From Phymatolithon calcareum (taxonomy: Eukaryota > Rhodophyta > Florideophyceae > Hapalidiales): a stretch of DNA of 64,000 nucleotides. Shown piece after piece: positions 11,960 to 23,260 of this stretch. The stretch lies in assembly GCA_977006965.1 (NCBI GenBank), contig OZ345374.1, forward strand, positions 186,001-250,000, written 5' to 3'. The notes under the pieces are model-generated. The model was not told the origin of the DNA. It ran no database searches and was given only the letters and a program-made list of their open reading frames with translations. The position numbers were made by a program, and so were the translations under genes. Within the stretch, counting starts at the first letter, position 1; the number at the start of each line of letters is the position of its first letter.

Positions 11960-13305
11960 ATGGTTCGCATCTGGATCGAGTCGGGTATCGTCAACGCGGT
12001 GGTCTTTATCGTCTTCGACATCGTCGGTCTTTGGGCGATCCACCGTGGTTTGCATGCGCTCCAAAGTTACTATTTGTTCCGCGTCGCCCTCGGCGGACGC
12101 CCCGTTCCTATCCAACGCTCACGTCTTCCCATCGTGTCGGGTGAGCTTCTTCGCGGGGTTACGCGTTTTCCGTCGGTATTTGGATGGGCAACGTTCTCGC
12201 GCTCATGTTGGCTTTTGCTGCGTCATTCGGCATCAACGGCGAGACGACCGAGAGGTGGACGAGCGTGAAGCGCGATCTCGTTACAGCTTTATGGAGCCCC
12301 AACTCTCTTAATACGTTGACCGAAAGTATAGGTATTCATCAGCGCTCATGCACCGTGCAGACCGCGACGCACGTCGACTTCTGGCCGATCGCCTTCGATA
12401 AAAATCCCGAAGCTTTGTGGTATACTTCACACTACTTTGAGAACACTACGATATGCCTGCATGGGTCGCCGCTTGTACAGCCGCTTTTGAGCGCGGAATG
12501 CGTGGTAAGGCCGAATTTGCCGTGCTCTCTCGCCGCGCCGGCGCAGTTTTATGCCTCTGCGCTCGTGGAGCCGCGAACGTTGGTGAATATGAGCGATCGG
12601 CCGCCCTCCTACACGTCCGATATTCAGCGAGTGATGGAAATGAGCAGCAATGTCTCGGAGGACTTCCCGCAGCGCAACGACCGCGTTTTCGGTCACTTCG
12701 ATGTGCAGAGGAGGCACTCGCATATGTGCGTGGTGGTGGGAAGAAGAAGTGCCGGCCGTCCCTCGTACATGATTTACGGGTACCTCCTTGATTTGACCGA
12801 CAGTGATGTCATTCTAATGTTGTATGGCGTTGTCAAAGTGTCGAAGCCTGAGTTGCACCGGGACGATCGCATGTATGACAGCATTATCCGTTCGCGTGCT
12901 AATGAGGACGGACTGTTTACCAAGTTGGCCGCTGCGGACATTCTCCACAAATATGTTTCGCAAACGACGGGGGTCGAGCGAGCACGTGGACGAGCTCAAT
13001 CAAGCTTGACCACAAAAGCCACCGAAATTGCCCCATTCGCCCTGACCATTTACGTCATCCAGGTGGTGGCGGTAGTGGCACTCGTAGTCGTCAAGGAGGC
13101 GCTGACCGCGATTATGGTTCGCTGTGGCGGCAGACTTCCAACCGAACTTTTCACCAACGGCTTCGACATGCTCTCGGCGATGCTACGCACGGATATGGAG
13201 CAAAGACTCGGGGTCGATGAGTCAGGGACCGCAGTCGAGCTGGACACTAACATTGAGGAACACGGCAAATCTCGTGTGGGACCGTGCCTTGAACGACTTG
13301 ATTAG
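11960..13305 (+). pseudogene. Multi-pass membrane protein of unknown function, frameshifted
   Basis: I do not recognise the family. From the ATG at 11,960 the frame encodes a hydrophobic helix (SGIVNAVVFIVFDIVGLWAI, residues 9-28) and a basic loop up to about 12,180. There a one-base frame change continues into 12,184-13,305: a second helix (ALMLAFAASFGI), a roughly 270-residue, Cys-poor soluble stretch with acidic and N-glycosylation-like NTT/NVS sites, and a third helix (YVIQVVAVVALVVVKEAL) near the end. The C-terminal ~15 codons run into LINE-derived sequence starting about 13,300, so the original end has probably been lost. The frame change could be a small unseen intron or a sequencing error. 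Confidence 0.45.
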
Positions 13306-13830
13306 CAACGTGTACACTAGAAAGGCTGCGATTGCGCGGTGGCGCAATCTGCGGTCGATTAGTTGCAAGACAGAGAAGAGCAGGATATCCAGAGCCAACT
13401 AGGAGCTCTTAACGTTGTGGGTCAAGCACGAAGTTCACAACGAATCATGGTTTAATGGCAGTCAAGACTATCACCTTCTGGTACTTTGATAGTACTTGGA
13501 TTCCGCCCTGAGTGGTGTGCCGCAATGCTCAAGAAAGCTGAGAGAGATGACATAAGGAGAAGAAAGAAGGTAGCGAGATGACCAGCTACCGTGAGCATCA
13601 TAAGTGGTTTCCCACCCGGGGCATCCCTTTGAAGGACGACGGCTGAAGATTGGCTGCGCAGAGATATGGATGTTAGACTCCCCGAAGGTCTGCACTTTGT
13701 TCAGCATTGACAGCTGTTATGACATCAAGTGCCACTTGTATCTGTTAAAGTCTACTGCAGCCGTAAGGACGTGGAGTTGTTCGAGACCAACTTCAAAAAC
13801 CCACAATAAAGTAAAAGAGAAAGGCAGTCA
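13306..13830 (+). mobile_element. LINE 3' end fragment
   Basis: 13,340-13,400 matches the LINE fragments at 3.4 and 58.2 kb. About 13,710-13,815 (tgacatcaag, ccgtaagga, gtggagttgtt) is the source-type sequence of the short insertion at 53,472-53,578, which has a GAAA-repeat tail and target duplication. That makes this stretch the 3' end of the LINE family. Confidence 0.6.
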
Positions 13831-13997
13831 GTGGAAGCGCAATATATGCCAGGAAGCGGAAGTCCGTGGTACAAGGGTTCGCTATATCTTCCAGTACCAC
13901 CTGGTAAGGGGGTATCGTTACTATTACGGAACTCGAGGACTGCTTTCGCATCCTAACATACTCAAGAAATAGAGTGTAACTTCGTAGACCATTGTGC

Positions 13998-14430
13998 ACC
14001 CTGATCCCTGAGGACCTGTCGACGTATTTGGGGGAGCATCAACTGGCTCATCTAATTCGAGATCCCTTGCATTACCAAATTGACACATCCGTGCTCAACT
14101 CCAAGAGAGTCACCCTGAGTGTAGCCTCCACGATTCAAAATGATGCCAATGACCAGGATCAGGCGTTCGAAAGACCTCACTTAATTCTTCCACCACCAAG
14201 TCCGAGCCCTTGTCCATCGTTTTCGACTATATTAAAACCAGTCTACATTCCGATTAAGTCCTACCCTCTTTCGTAGAGAGCTATTGTCATCGCTCTCACA
14301 CAATTCGCTCTAAACGAACACCTCTCATAAGTGTTATTCGGTACCCCGTATGTGATAGACAGCGCGTTCGTTTCTTCCATTCAGTACCCTGGAAAGAGGT
14401 CGAGCTGGTGCGAAATGATGACGCTCAGTT
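13998..14430 (+). repeat. Dispersed repeat, copy 2 (partners 5881-6230 and 10,440-10,570)
   Basis: Colinear with 5885-6220 over about 330 bp, with its downstream part related to 10,440-10,570. Non-coding in every frame. Confidence 0.6.
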
Positions 14431-15236
14431 TCGAAAAAATGACTGAGAGCCGGTAGGTTGAATGTTCGCTCGTGTCGGCAATACGCCCGTTTAGATATCT
14501 CGATACTATCGTTCATAACACGATGCTGATAGTATCGTTCCACGATAGCAGCAGTCAGCGAAGAGGAGCAAGTCAGGAACTATTTCGTGCGCGCGTGCGT
14601 TACACAATATACGCCTTGTCGCCACAAGCTCGCTGCTGCGCAATCAGTTACTCTCATTTTCTCTCCCGTCTCATCGTTTCAAGCCAGATGATATCTTCGA
14701 TAGAAAATCATTTCTCAGTGTTTAATTTAAAAGCCCCAGCTCTGACAGCCTCATCACGACGGACAACCTCCTGCTATGGAAATTTTCGCTTCCTCGTGAC
14801 CAGACTCTTGCGGAAATTCGGAATTATGATCATGAGGCAGAGCTCGAGGCGTCATTTGATGCAGTCGGACCGCTCGAAACATCAATTGACCGTTCTTAGG
14901 GCATTATCTGATCCGTTTTAGAATGTCACAGAGTGAAGAACGATGAAGGGTTTTCTGTCCTTCCGTCTCCGATTGGACGATATCATGTAAGCGTTGAGCG
15001 ACAGATATATACAATATCCATCTCGATCAATTTAGAGTCCCTCACTGATCTTCATCTGGTCACCGACTGTGCCATCTCAATGGCAATCTGAAACTGCAGT
15101 GTATGTCTCTTGTTGTCGAACAAGACAGTGGCTTGCATTGCGAGCTCTGTCAATGGCGGAACAAGAAGGCTAAGAAAGACAATGACAGCGCAAGACTTAG
15201 GGGAGATCCTATAGAGCGACCACGTCAGCTCGTAAT
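14431..15236. other. No gene recognised
   Basis: No domain, terminal repeat or RNA fold seen. Confidence 0.4.
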
Positions 15237-15640
15237 AACGGACAGACCCGAGAGTCGAAATAATCACAGGATGGGAGGCCCGCGAGATCACCAAATTGGG
15301 GCACTGACTCGCACGTGCGTATCGCCGTAGCCGTTAGACCAGACAGTGATAGAGAAACATCACAGGAGGGGAGGCCCGCGAGATCACCAAATTGGGGCAC
15401 TGACTCGCACGTGCGTATCGCCGTAGCCGTTAGACCAGACAGTGATAGAGAAACATCACAGGAGGGGAGGCCCGTGAGATCGCCAAGTTGGGTCACTGAC
15501 TCGCACGTGCGTATCGCGCTAGCCATTAGACCTAAGAGTGATAGACCTGACATCACAAGAGGGGAGGCCCGAGAGATCGCCAAGTTGGGTCACTGACTCG
15601 CACGTGCGTATCACGGTAGCCGTTAGACCTGACAGTGAAA
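15237..15640. repeat. Tandem repeat, ~96-bp unit, about four copies
   Basis: The anchor GAGGCCCG recurs at 15,275, 15,371, 15,467 and 15,564, giving periods of 96, 96 and 97 bp. Each unit also contains CACTGACTCGCACGTGCGTA, which includes the palindrome GCACGTGC. The first unit is partly degenerate and the last is truncated after the GCACGTGC block. Because 96 is a multiple of three, both strands show an artificial 32-residue repeat. I regard this as satellite-like and non-coding. Confidence 0.9.
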
Positions 15641-16007
15641 GGATAGTGTCGGTATTCGTGGGGTGTGCTATGCAACCCCCAGCCAGTAGGTTGAGAATCT
15701 GATAGCTTATAAGGCACCGCTCATCGCAGCGAGTAAAGGATCGCATCTCAAGCAAGCCACAATTGGCGAGAGCGAGTGCCGACTACTTTGCCGACCCTGA
15801 GAGTGCAACACGGCGTGAAAACAGGTAGTGGCGTTGGCACCTAGAACAGAATATTCACTATGCAGGTGGTGCCAGAGGGGATGTATAGCAGCTCGAACAA
15901 GCTCCCGCTCGTAATTGAGTGGATTTATTGAGAAGGTACCATGTGTCCCAACGTGAGGAAAGTCGGCACCTTTCTCAGCATTCTACTACACTCGAAATTT
16001 CGGTTCC
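15641..16007. other. No gene recognised
   Basis: Sequence between the tandem array and the LINE reverse transcriptase pseudogene. No motif seen. Confidence 0.4.
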
Positions 16008-17560
16008 TTAATCAGAATTACTTAGTATCGCGTCTATGGCTCGGGCCACGTTGGTCTCCTCTGTGGGGGTCCATGTTGGCTTCCTCAGGATGCTCTTCAG
16101 TATTCTAACTGCCCATGCTCCTTGACTGCCCATTTCTTCTATTAACTTCGGCGGATTTCTTGGAAACTGACCTACAAACCATCTTGCGCAGAGAATTCTG
16201 TGCCTGCTTTCTTTCATCCTCACTGCTTGGTGCGGAAGACCATTCTTGGCAAATGTAATTTTCCTAGCGCGGCGTTCTTGTTGTTTCCAGGCTATTTGGA
16301 GGGTACTCCTGTCTTGGATAGCGGTTAGTGTGCTCGATTTTCACATGCGGTCCAGTGTCTCGAGTTCCAGCTCTGCCCCCGCGTCGCGCGTCTCCTCCAC
16401 AACCTTCCTAAGTCTTCGCGTTAACTTCGAGAGCAGGTGCTGTCGGCGCAACTCCCATGGTTCTATTTGACAGAGCTTCATTAGTCTTCTCCAGTGCCGC
16501 CCTGCCCACTTTCCAAACAGTATCGTTGCCATGTCCTTTTGGACTTGCACTGCTGGTCTCGATACTCGGATTGTGTCAGGAGTTATATGCGCGGCGTCCT
16601 CATATACCGGCCTGATGAATGCTTTGAAAAGCCTGATGCACTTTTCTGTGCTGCATCCTTTCCTTGTCATGCCCAGAGTGCTCATGAGCCGGACTTTTGC
16701 GCCAGCGCTTTTGAAGCGCTCCAGGAGTCGGTCGTCACGAATTCCGTTCTCGTTGATTATCGTACCGAGATATTCTGCCGTGCGTCTTATTTGAACTTCC
16801 TCGTTCGCCAGAACAAACGGTTGTCTGATCCTTCGACCTTGCAGTATGACGAAGCACTTTCCGGTTGACCAAGTCATTCGATAGACCTGCGCCCATTCGG
16901 AGCATTCGTTGAGCATTTCCCGGAGCTCTTCTTCATTCCTCGCCATTAGTATGACGTCGTCCGCAAACATATTCAAGCGAAGACTTGTATTAGAATCGTT
17001 GAAGCTCAGGGCCGTTATCCTTTCTGCCAAAGTGTCCATCAGAATATTGAACAATGTGGGGCTGATGGGGGATCCCTGGGGGACTCCACGCTCGCTTATA
17101 CCTCGTGTTTTTCTTGCGTCATTCATAACCGTGAAGAGGGTCTTCTGTAGCGAGAGCGAAGCCAACGATGCCACGTTTGTTGATAATCTGAGTTCAATTT
17201 CTCGCATTAACTCCTCTCGTGGTACCCGATCGTACGCTGACTTCAAGTCAAGTATGGCTTTCGTCTTTCTTCCTTGTTTCACGGCTGCTGTATAACGGAG
17301 GAGGGCTCTTTCTGTGCCTTTTCGAGATTGGAATCCCATTTGTGATCAGTTGAAGGAATACACCTTCCGGATCAGTTTATCCACCGCTGATTCGAATATT
17401 TTGCGAGCGTGCGACAACAGAGAAATCGGTCTGTAGCTTTTCAGGGAGCTTGGCTATCCTTTCTTGAATATTGGGACCACCAGATCATGATTCCAGTCCT
17501 CAGGCCAACAATCGAGTTGTCCGGCTTTCGTGATAGTTGCCAGTAGGAAACAGTAGCTTT
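16008..17560 (-). pseudogene. LINE reverse transcriptase (ORF2-like), three stops
   Basis: Non-LTR reverse transcriptase. Reading down the minus strand: WPEDWNHDLVVPIFKKG, SYRPISLLSHARKIFESAVD, MGFQSRKGTERALLRY, AILDLKSAYDRVPREEL (first catalytic Asp), ERGVPQGSPISPTLFNILMD and LNMFADDVILMA (the catalytic FADD box, about 16,960). The thumb follows with AEYLGTIINENGIRDDRL, and a basic C-terminal tail ends near 16,008. One frame is kept throughout and is interrupted by stops at 17,454-17,456, 17,346-17,348 and 16,341-16,343. No endonuclease domain is visible upstream, so the copy is 5' truncated or decayed. The element's RNase H domain is seen in a separate fragment at 19.6-20.4 kb, which may or may not be the same family. 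Confidence 0.9.
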
Positions 17561-18251
17561 GCTCTGGGACAAGCTCCCGCTCATGTTGCTAATGTTGTCT
17601 CCAAGCTGCTGTTTACCAGGACCTCATCAAGGACAATCATATTTGCTTGTCCAACGCACAAACTTTGTCTCGTACTTGCAACACATTTGGAGGTTTTACT
17701 GTATCCTGGGGTTCTGTATTTGACAGCTGAACGTGTCTAATGATCCTGATGGTGCTGTTCTGAAACAGAACTGCGCCCCATTCGGAGGGCGAATGTGAAT
17801 GTACCCTGCCGAGGTAGTGCCATAAGCGTGCATCAATGCTTAATGTTGTGTTGGCTCGCTGAGGCTAATACTACGATACTTATTGTTCTCATTGCGCATC
17901 ACAAGTAGCATTACAAAGCGCAGCACATGGCCAGGGCGGAAAAACACGATTATGGAGTACTGAACGTGCAGGGACCGTGAAACAAAAAATGATACGCCTC
18001 GGAACTCCGCCGTCACAGATGCGCCCAATTGGAAGAAGTTGGTGCACATTGCCCACAGGATTACCCAGGGGATCATGTCTCCTTGAAACACGGATCGCAA
18101 GGTTTGTTGGACCTAGAGCGCTGAGAGACAATGCATTCCCTCCAGCCTCCTTGCTGAGCGTCCGCTAAGGGGTTTACGACTTCACAACGGAAAAAGATGA
18201 AGAGTTCCGGGGTCCCACAAGTGCCGCGCAGCATTTAAAAGTGGCAATAAA
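17561..18251. other. No gene recognised
   Basis: No convincing coding frame. It may include eroded upstream LINE sequence. Confidence 0.4.
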
Positions 18252-18617
18252 ATATGGGAGAGTGTTCAGAACTAGATGTGGTTATGTCATTTTTTGACTT
18301 TTCGATGTTTTTACATCTCTGGAATCGCCATTGGCTGCTCTTAATACATACGGCTGCTTATTGGTTAAAATGTTGCATGGTAAGCTATTTTAATTTTATT
18401 TTGAAGGCATCTTGGGTTTTGATCTTTCAATTCTGAACCAGCGGCGGGAAAAACGAAAAATACAAATTGCTTACATTTTTGTTATCATACGTTTTTTTGG
18501 CCATCAATTTTTTCCTCGTGCAAAGGCAACAAGTGCAAATAGTGCATATCCCGTTACGCACATAACACCATTGTGAATGACTATAGTAAGCTTTTCTTTT
18601 CAACACCCGAGCTCTAG

Positions 18618-21105
18618 TGTCTAGTTTACTGAAATTTTCCCTCAATTGAGGGGCACTTTTCCCTCAATTGAGGGTATGAGATTCATAAAAATTTTGCAAA
18701 CGAAAGCTCTCCAATATCAAGCTCTTCGACAGCGTTAAGCTTATGGATAGCAACAACGCGCTTCGTGAAACAGTCTCAACCAAATGAATGCGACAGATGC
18801 ATGTTTCTGTCGCAACACGCAATCGAGGAACGAGGATGGTCGAGAATACATGAGAAGGCTATTGACTGCAGATGTGTTCTATCTCAATTTCATGGACGAA
18901 CAAAGGGCGAAAGATTATCAATATTGAGTTTACGCTCCAGCTTTACGCCATAGAATCGGTGTAAGATATCGTGGCATGCTACTACGAATTCTTAATGGCA
19001 GCGAATAGCGTGGAGGGCAAATAGGTATTTTCGTACATGATCGACACCCAACACATGAAAATGTTGAGCACGTCATGCATAGGATCCGCGCCTCAGAATT
19101 AGTATAAATAAAATTCCCAACAGGCGCTGCTCTCAATCTGGGCACGTCGAAGGTAAGAAACAAACTCAACGTCAAACAGAATGCTGCAGAAGTAACCGCA
19201 CGGCTTTAGCCAGTTACTGCTGCAAAGAGGGTTTGAGTCTCGCACGGGTGCAGTTTGCACCCAAGACTCAAGTCTTGTGCCAACAATTTGTTGGTGTAGT
19301 GACAGTTTCGCCACCACAAAGCTTGCTACATGATGAACATATGGCAGTCGTTTTCCTCACTTTTCAAATTTTGCGGTTGATTTGCGCAGCAAATTTAGTC
19401 GTCATGGCATTCGAATTCTTCGTTTTCTTCTCGGTGGGTTTGAAGCGGGTTCGAGCACCGCTCTATAACGTAAATATACGATCCGAATTGATTGAATGCT
19501 GACGAGTAGTACTGGAGTTAAATGCAGAATCGATGAATTGCTGGATCAGTACTTCATGTTATCTTTGCTGAATCACGTGCTGCTGACACTCTGGATGAGC
19601 TTCAGAGATTAGAAGCAAATTATCAACCAAGAAAGTTGCTGGAACGAATGTGTTCATACGAAACGACCATTGGAGCAGTGGGTTCGTCGTTCGACGCCGA
19701 AACATTCTCGGCGGTCTGAGCTTTTGAGGAGATAGAACACTTGCGAATCCAATGCGTACACCATATTCGCTAGTTTGCAGACAGAAGGAGCTTCCTCGAT
19801 GCGCTGACGGCGCAACGACGGATGTATGGGGAGACGACAAGCTGTCGGATACTATGGGAAGGCTGATTGATGATATGATCACTTGCAAAGCAATTTGGAT
19901 CCCAAGCTGCTGTGGGATCCCTGGGAACGAAAAAAACGGACGACCTTGCACGAAGAGGCATTGCGGAGTCAAATCTGGTGACGCATCAAAATATACCCTT
20001 AACCATAGAATCTGCGCGGTCGACTGTCAATCGGCACCAGTCGACAAAGCTTAGTAGTATGGAGTTGTTACCCCCAGGGCGCAATATAAGCCACAGGCGT
20101 GCTGAAACTGCTCTCAATCAACTTGGCGCACTATGTTGCTCGCTGGTAACAGTTTTTCAAGATGTTCCCGTTGAATACGACCCTATATGCAAGACCTGCT
20201 CTGTGGGAACCAAGGAGACCGTGGAGCATCAACTCCTACGCTGTAGTGGACGGATCTATCAAGGAGCCAGAGCATTGGTAGAGTTGTCACCAAAACGGTG
20301 GAGGAAATATGCAATGAGAAACGGGTCGAAGTACTCAAGTTCGTGAACAATGAGAGGCTGTTTGAAAACATCCGAAAAATCTTAGAGGGCGTAGCGAATA
20401 GAGCGCCCAAAAGGGCGCCCAGTGCTTCTGAGGTCTGTGCTGCAGCTTGGTTGGTCAACTGTTTAGCTTTTCGTTGCGAATGGAGCAGGAAAATTGGCGT
20501 TTTCTGATGAAGTTTGGCGAGTACGAGTACTGTAAGCAGGACTTGGCAATGCTACGCTTTTCCAGTGCGGGCTCGGCCCAAGGTGCCGAGCGGGCTGAAG
20601 CACCATCAGCAAGCTTTTACGAATTGAGGCTAACAATCTTGAGGGTTTCAATCTTAATCTTCTTCACTGGGTGCTGAATTAGGACCCAATTTACGCGCAG
20701 TGACGTGTTTACGAGACCACCGATTTCTCTTCCATTACATCCTGAGCCGTACCAATCACATCTATTGACTTGTAAATGGCTGCCTATAGTCTACAATATT
20801 CTTCTCGACTAAGCGTCTTCGTTTCTTTGGCATGTTTGGCTGCACCGACCAGAAGACGGGAGTCTTTTTCCTGCGGCACAGAATGTCTGATTCTTAAGAG
20901 TAGACAGCACATTTTCGTTCTTAACTCAGCACGATGTGATTTTCAGGTAGTATTTCCGCTACTCCTCACACAGAAGACAAGCCCGGCTTTTTGAATCTGG
21001 CGCGAGCGAGCTGTTTAGCCTTCGTTTTATAGATTTTTTCGAGCTTTGAAATCGCCCCTCAATTGAGGGATTTACACTCAATTGAGGTGGTTAGTAAACT
21101 AGACA
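18618..21105 (-). mobile_element. piggyBac-like element E1, CTAG flanked, with insertions
   Basis: The ends read TGTCTAGTTTACT (inverted at 21,105) and are flanked by CTAG at 18,614-18,617 and 21,106-21,109. Subterminal CCTCAATTGAGGG palindromes lie at both ends. The order of sequence is reversed relative to E2, so the transposase strand is minus: N-terminal region 20,530-20,990, basic C-terminal tail about 19,330-19,480. The catalytic core is missing. A roughly 0.5-kb insertion (18,780-19,290) and a LINE fragment (about 19,605-20,385) interrupt what remains. Confidence 0.75.
19605..20385 (+). mobile_element. LINE fragment with RNase H domain, inserted in E1
   Basis: Across two frames it encodes FDAETFSAV (an acidic block of RNase H), FADRRSFLDALT, then IWIPS.CGIPGNEK.DDLARRGI, the standard C-terminal end of LINE RNase H domains. 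After this comes CKTCSVGTKETVEHQLLRC, the Cys/His knuckle typical of the LINE C-terminus, and VEVLKFVNNERLFENI. The same tail occurs at 58.3-58.55 kb (CKMCSTNCSETVEHLLPRC, IDVLKFLNNEKLFSN). E1 sequence resumes at about 20,390. Frameshifts make it inactive. Confidence 0.8.
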
Positions 21106-21109
21106 CTAG

Positions 21110-23083
21110 TGTCTATGTGCCGAACCCCCTCAATTGAGGGGCGATTTGAAAGCTTGAAAAAATTCATAAAGCAAATTCGAAACAGATCGCTCACGCCATA
21201 TTCGTAAAGCCTGGCTCATCTTCTGTGCGAGGAGTATCCACACTACTACCTTAAATTGTCTTCGTTCGGCGCTAGAAACGAAAATATGTTGGTCACTCAG
21301 ACGTACCAGACCTGCCATTCCAGGAGAAAAACACTGGCCGCGCGCGGTCGATACATCAGTACACACCAAGGCAGCATCTGCAAGCGGTCTTGCAGAGTGC
21401 TCCAGACTATACGGAGCCATTTCGAAGTTAAAAAAGGTGAGTAGTATGGTTCAGAATGTACTCGGGGAAAAAATCAATGGTCGCGCGAGCATGTTACATC
21501 GCCTGAAATGGGTTCTGATTCGTCATCCATTGAAGAAGACTAAGATTAAGACAGTCCACATTGTCAACGTCAATGCAGAGAACGCTGACGATGACATTAC
21601 AGACGCTCAGCAGCTTGAACCGAACCAACACCGGCAAAAGCGCGGTGCCGCCCAGGCCTGCTTACAGTGTTCATCCTTGCTAATCTTCATCGCGAAACGC
21701 CTGTTTATCGTCTACAGTCGCGATCACATGCTCCTCGGAAGGGCATACAAGCTTCGATACAACCTTCAGAAGCTCTAAACGCCCTCTTCCGAGAACTCTC
21801 GCCTAAGTCTTACAAGGCCCTTGAGACCAAACATCGCACCGGGAACTTGATGTCATCACGCCAGACCGCGAGCCGAATACGTGCGCTCATTGGGTCCCAA
21901 GGTATAAGCGGAAGTTATATGTTCGTTTTAGAGACGATTTTACTCTCAGTTCTGGAAACTTCGCACTCTAAACGGAGACTTCTTATTCGAGATTTGTGGT
22001 ATTGGACTTCATTCGAAGTACGATTGCGTGGTGACGATTTTTCCCCAAGTTATCAGCGAAAACTTGCTGCTTGGACGTCTGGTAAGCTGAGAAGAAAGGG
22101 GCGAAAAGAGACTACAGTGACAGAGCCTATTAAGTTTTTCGAAATACTCGTCCTCATGGCAAGAGTTGAGTTCGGCGCTGAGAGCGCTTTCTGGAAGTCT
22201 ACCAGGCCGAAGAAGTATCTCTCCGGTCCTTCTTCTTCCAAAACAGAGATGCCGGTGGCCAAATACCTCCGGTTGATTTCATTCAGAGTGTAATCAAGTG
22301 AATTAGGCGACATGTACTCTGCGCAGTGCCGCTGGTCACCTCGGTCAAGATATTGTCGATCCCACGAATGACCGCAGAAAGCACACTGTGTCAAAGAGAT
22401 TTTGAAGGCGAGATGGCCCACGGAATGGCAGTTCTGTGCTGTCTTGTGACCGCGTATGCCGGTATAAGGCGCATTGCATGTGCGGATTCATGCTTGGTGA
22501 GTGCTGACTCTGCAGAGATTCACGAAGTGCGCCTATAGTTCATAGGGGCCATCTAACTCTTCTGGCGATTTTGTAGGTTGATAGCTAGCTGTTATTCTCT
22601 GGTGCCCATGCAGAGTGTCAGCAGCACAAGACGCAGTGAAGGTTTTGTGAAGTACCGGGAGAGCAAGTCATCGACAGCATTTGACACGCGCATTACTTGT
22701 CGACGTTCAGTCGCGCCATCGGGTACTTTTGCATTCGAGAGAAGTGTTAGACGCCACGTTACCCCTAAGAAAAGTAAAAGGATGATTGCAGAGGTCATGA
22801 TGACTACTTTTGTTGTGCAAAACAACTGCAGAGTTTGAAAATGCAATACCTCGACCATTGTGTTCTCACAAAGTAATACGCTTGATAGTGCCACAATATA
22901 CATTTGCGGCATTTCTACTGTTAGGAACTGCTTCACTAAGCATGCTGAAGACATCTATGAGCTTGGCGCTGTTGATGCGCTTGATAGCGAGTAACTTTCA
23001 TGAACAAAAAATTGAATGAATCTCTTCCCTCAATTGAGGGAAAAGTGCCCCTCAATTGAGGGTAAATTTCCGGCACATAGACA
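21110..23083 (+). mobile_element. piggyBac-like element E2, CTAG flanked
   Basis: A 1974-bp element with ends TGTCTATGTGCCG and its inverse, flanked by CTAG at 21,106-21,109 (shared with E1) and 23,084-23,087. Subterminal CCTCAATTGAGGG palindromes lie at 21,130 and at 23,028-23,065. It contains the transposase pseudogene described separately. It is colinear with E3 in the same orientation. Confidence 0.82.
21330..22838 (+). pseudogene. piggyBac-like transposase (in E2), decayed
   Basis: DDE_Tnp_1_7-type transposase read across several frames. KKTKIKTVHIVNVNAENADD lies in the N-terminal part. PIKFFEILVLMARVEFGAES, then FWKSTRPKKYLS and KYLRLISF (about 22,120-22,290), is the family's FFG..LMG..YW block. 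HGMAVLCCLVTAYAGIRRIA followed by CADSC (about 22,425-22,495) corresponds to the conserved VxxDSYF Asp region. The basic tail ends MMTTFVVQNNCRV at 22,838. In E1 and E3 the stop falls at the same place, which supports this as the true C-terminus. The block carrying the first catalytic Asp and the RKPEKGCE segment seen in E3 is missing here, and there are frameshifts. Confidence 0.75.
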
Positions 23084-23260
23084 CTAGTGGCACTATGAGT
23101 GCTGTGCCGCAAGATGCACAATAGCGTGCCAAGAAATTAGATGATATGATAGATTTTTGGAAGCAGTATGATACAAAACATGCGTAAGGAATCCGAAATT
23201 TAAATTTATTCTCCAAAATAACTTCTACACAGTTGAGAAAAATTAAAGCAAATCTTCCCA

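Noticed and set aside
15209-15583. A repeat protein with 32-residue units on the minus strand, and another on the plus strand.
   Set aside because: It follows automatically from a 96-bp tandem repeat without stops in those frames. Both strands are open, and there is no start context or homology.
15237-15640. A CRISPR-like array.
   Set aside because: The whole 96-bp unit is conserved with no variable spacers, and the genome is eukaryotic.
21130-21420. A conserved minus-strand frame (MAPYSLEHSARP..), also seen at 20,776 and 56,240.
   Set aside because: It is the complement of the transposase N-terminal region (RQKDPHRVVGA.. in E3). Conservation reflects the transposon, not a separate gene.
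22592-22954. A 120-residue hydrophobic frame on the strand opposite the piggyBac-like transposase, also found in E5 (51,188-51,529) and E1, first taken for a conserved accessory membrane protein.
   Set aside because: The other strand in the same place encodes a basic tail (PKKSKR, PKKKKRK) ending QNNCRV, with the stop codon at the same position in E1, E2 and E3. That fits the transposase C-terminus, and the hydrophobic frame is its antisense shadow (Lys/Glu codons read back as Phe/Leu).
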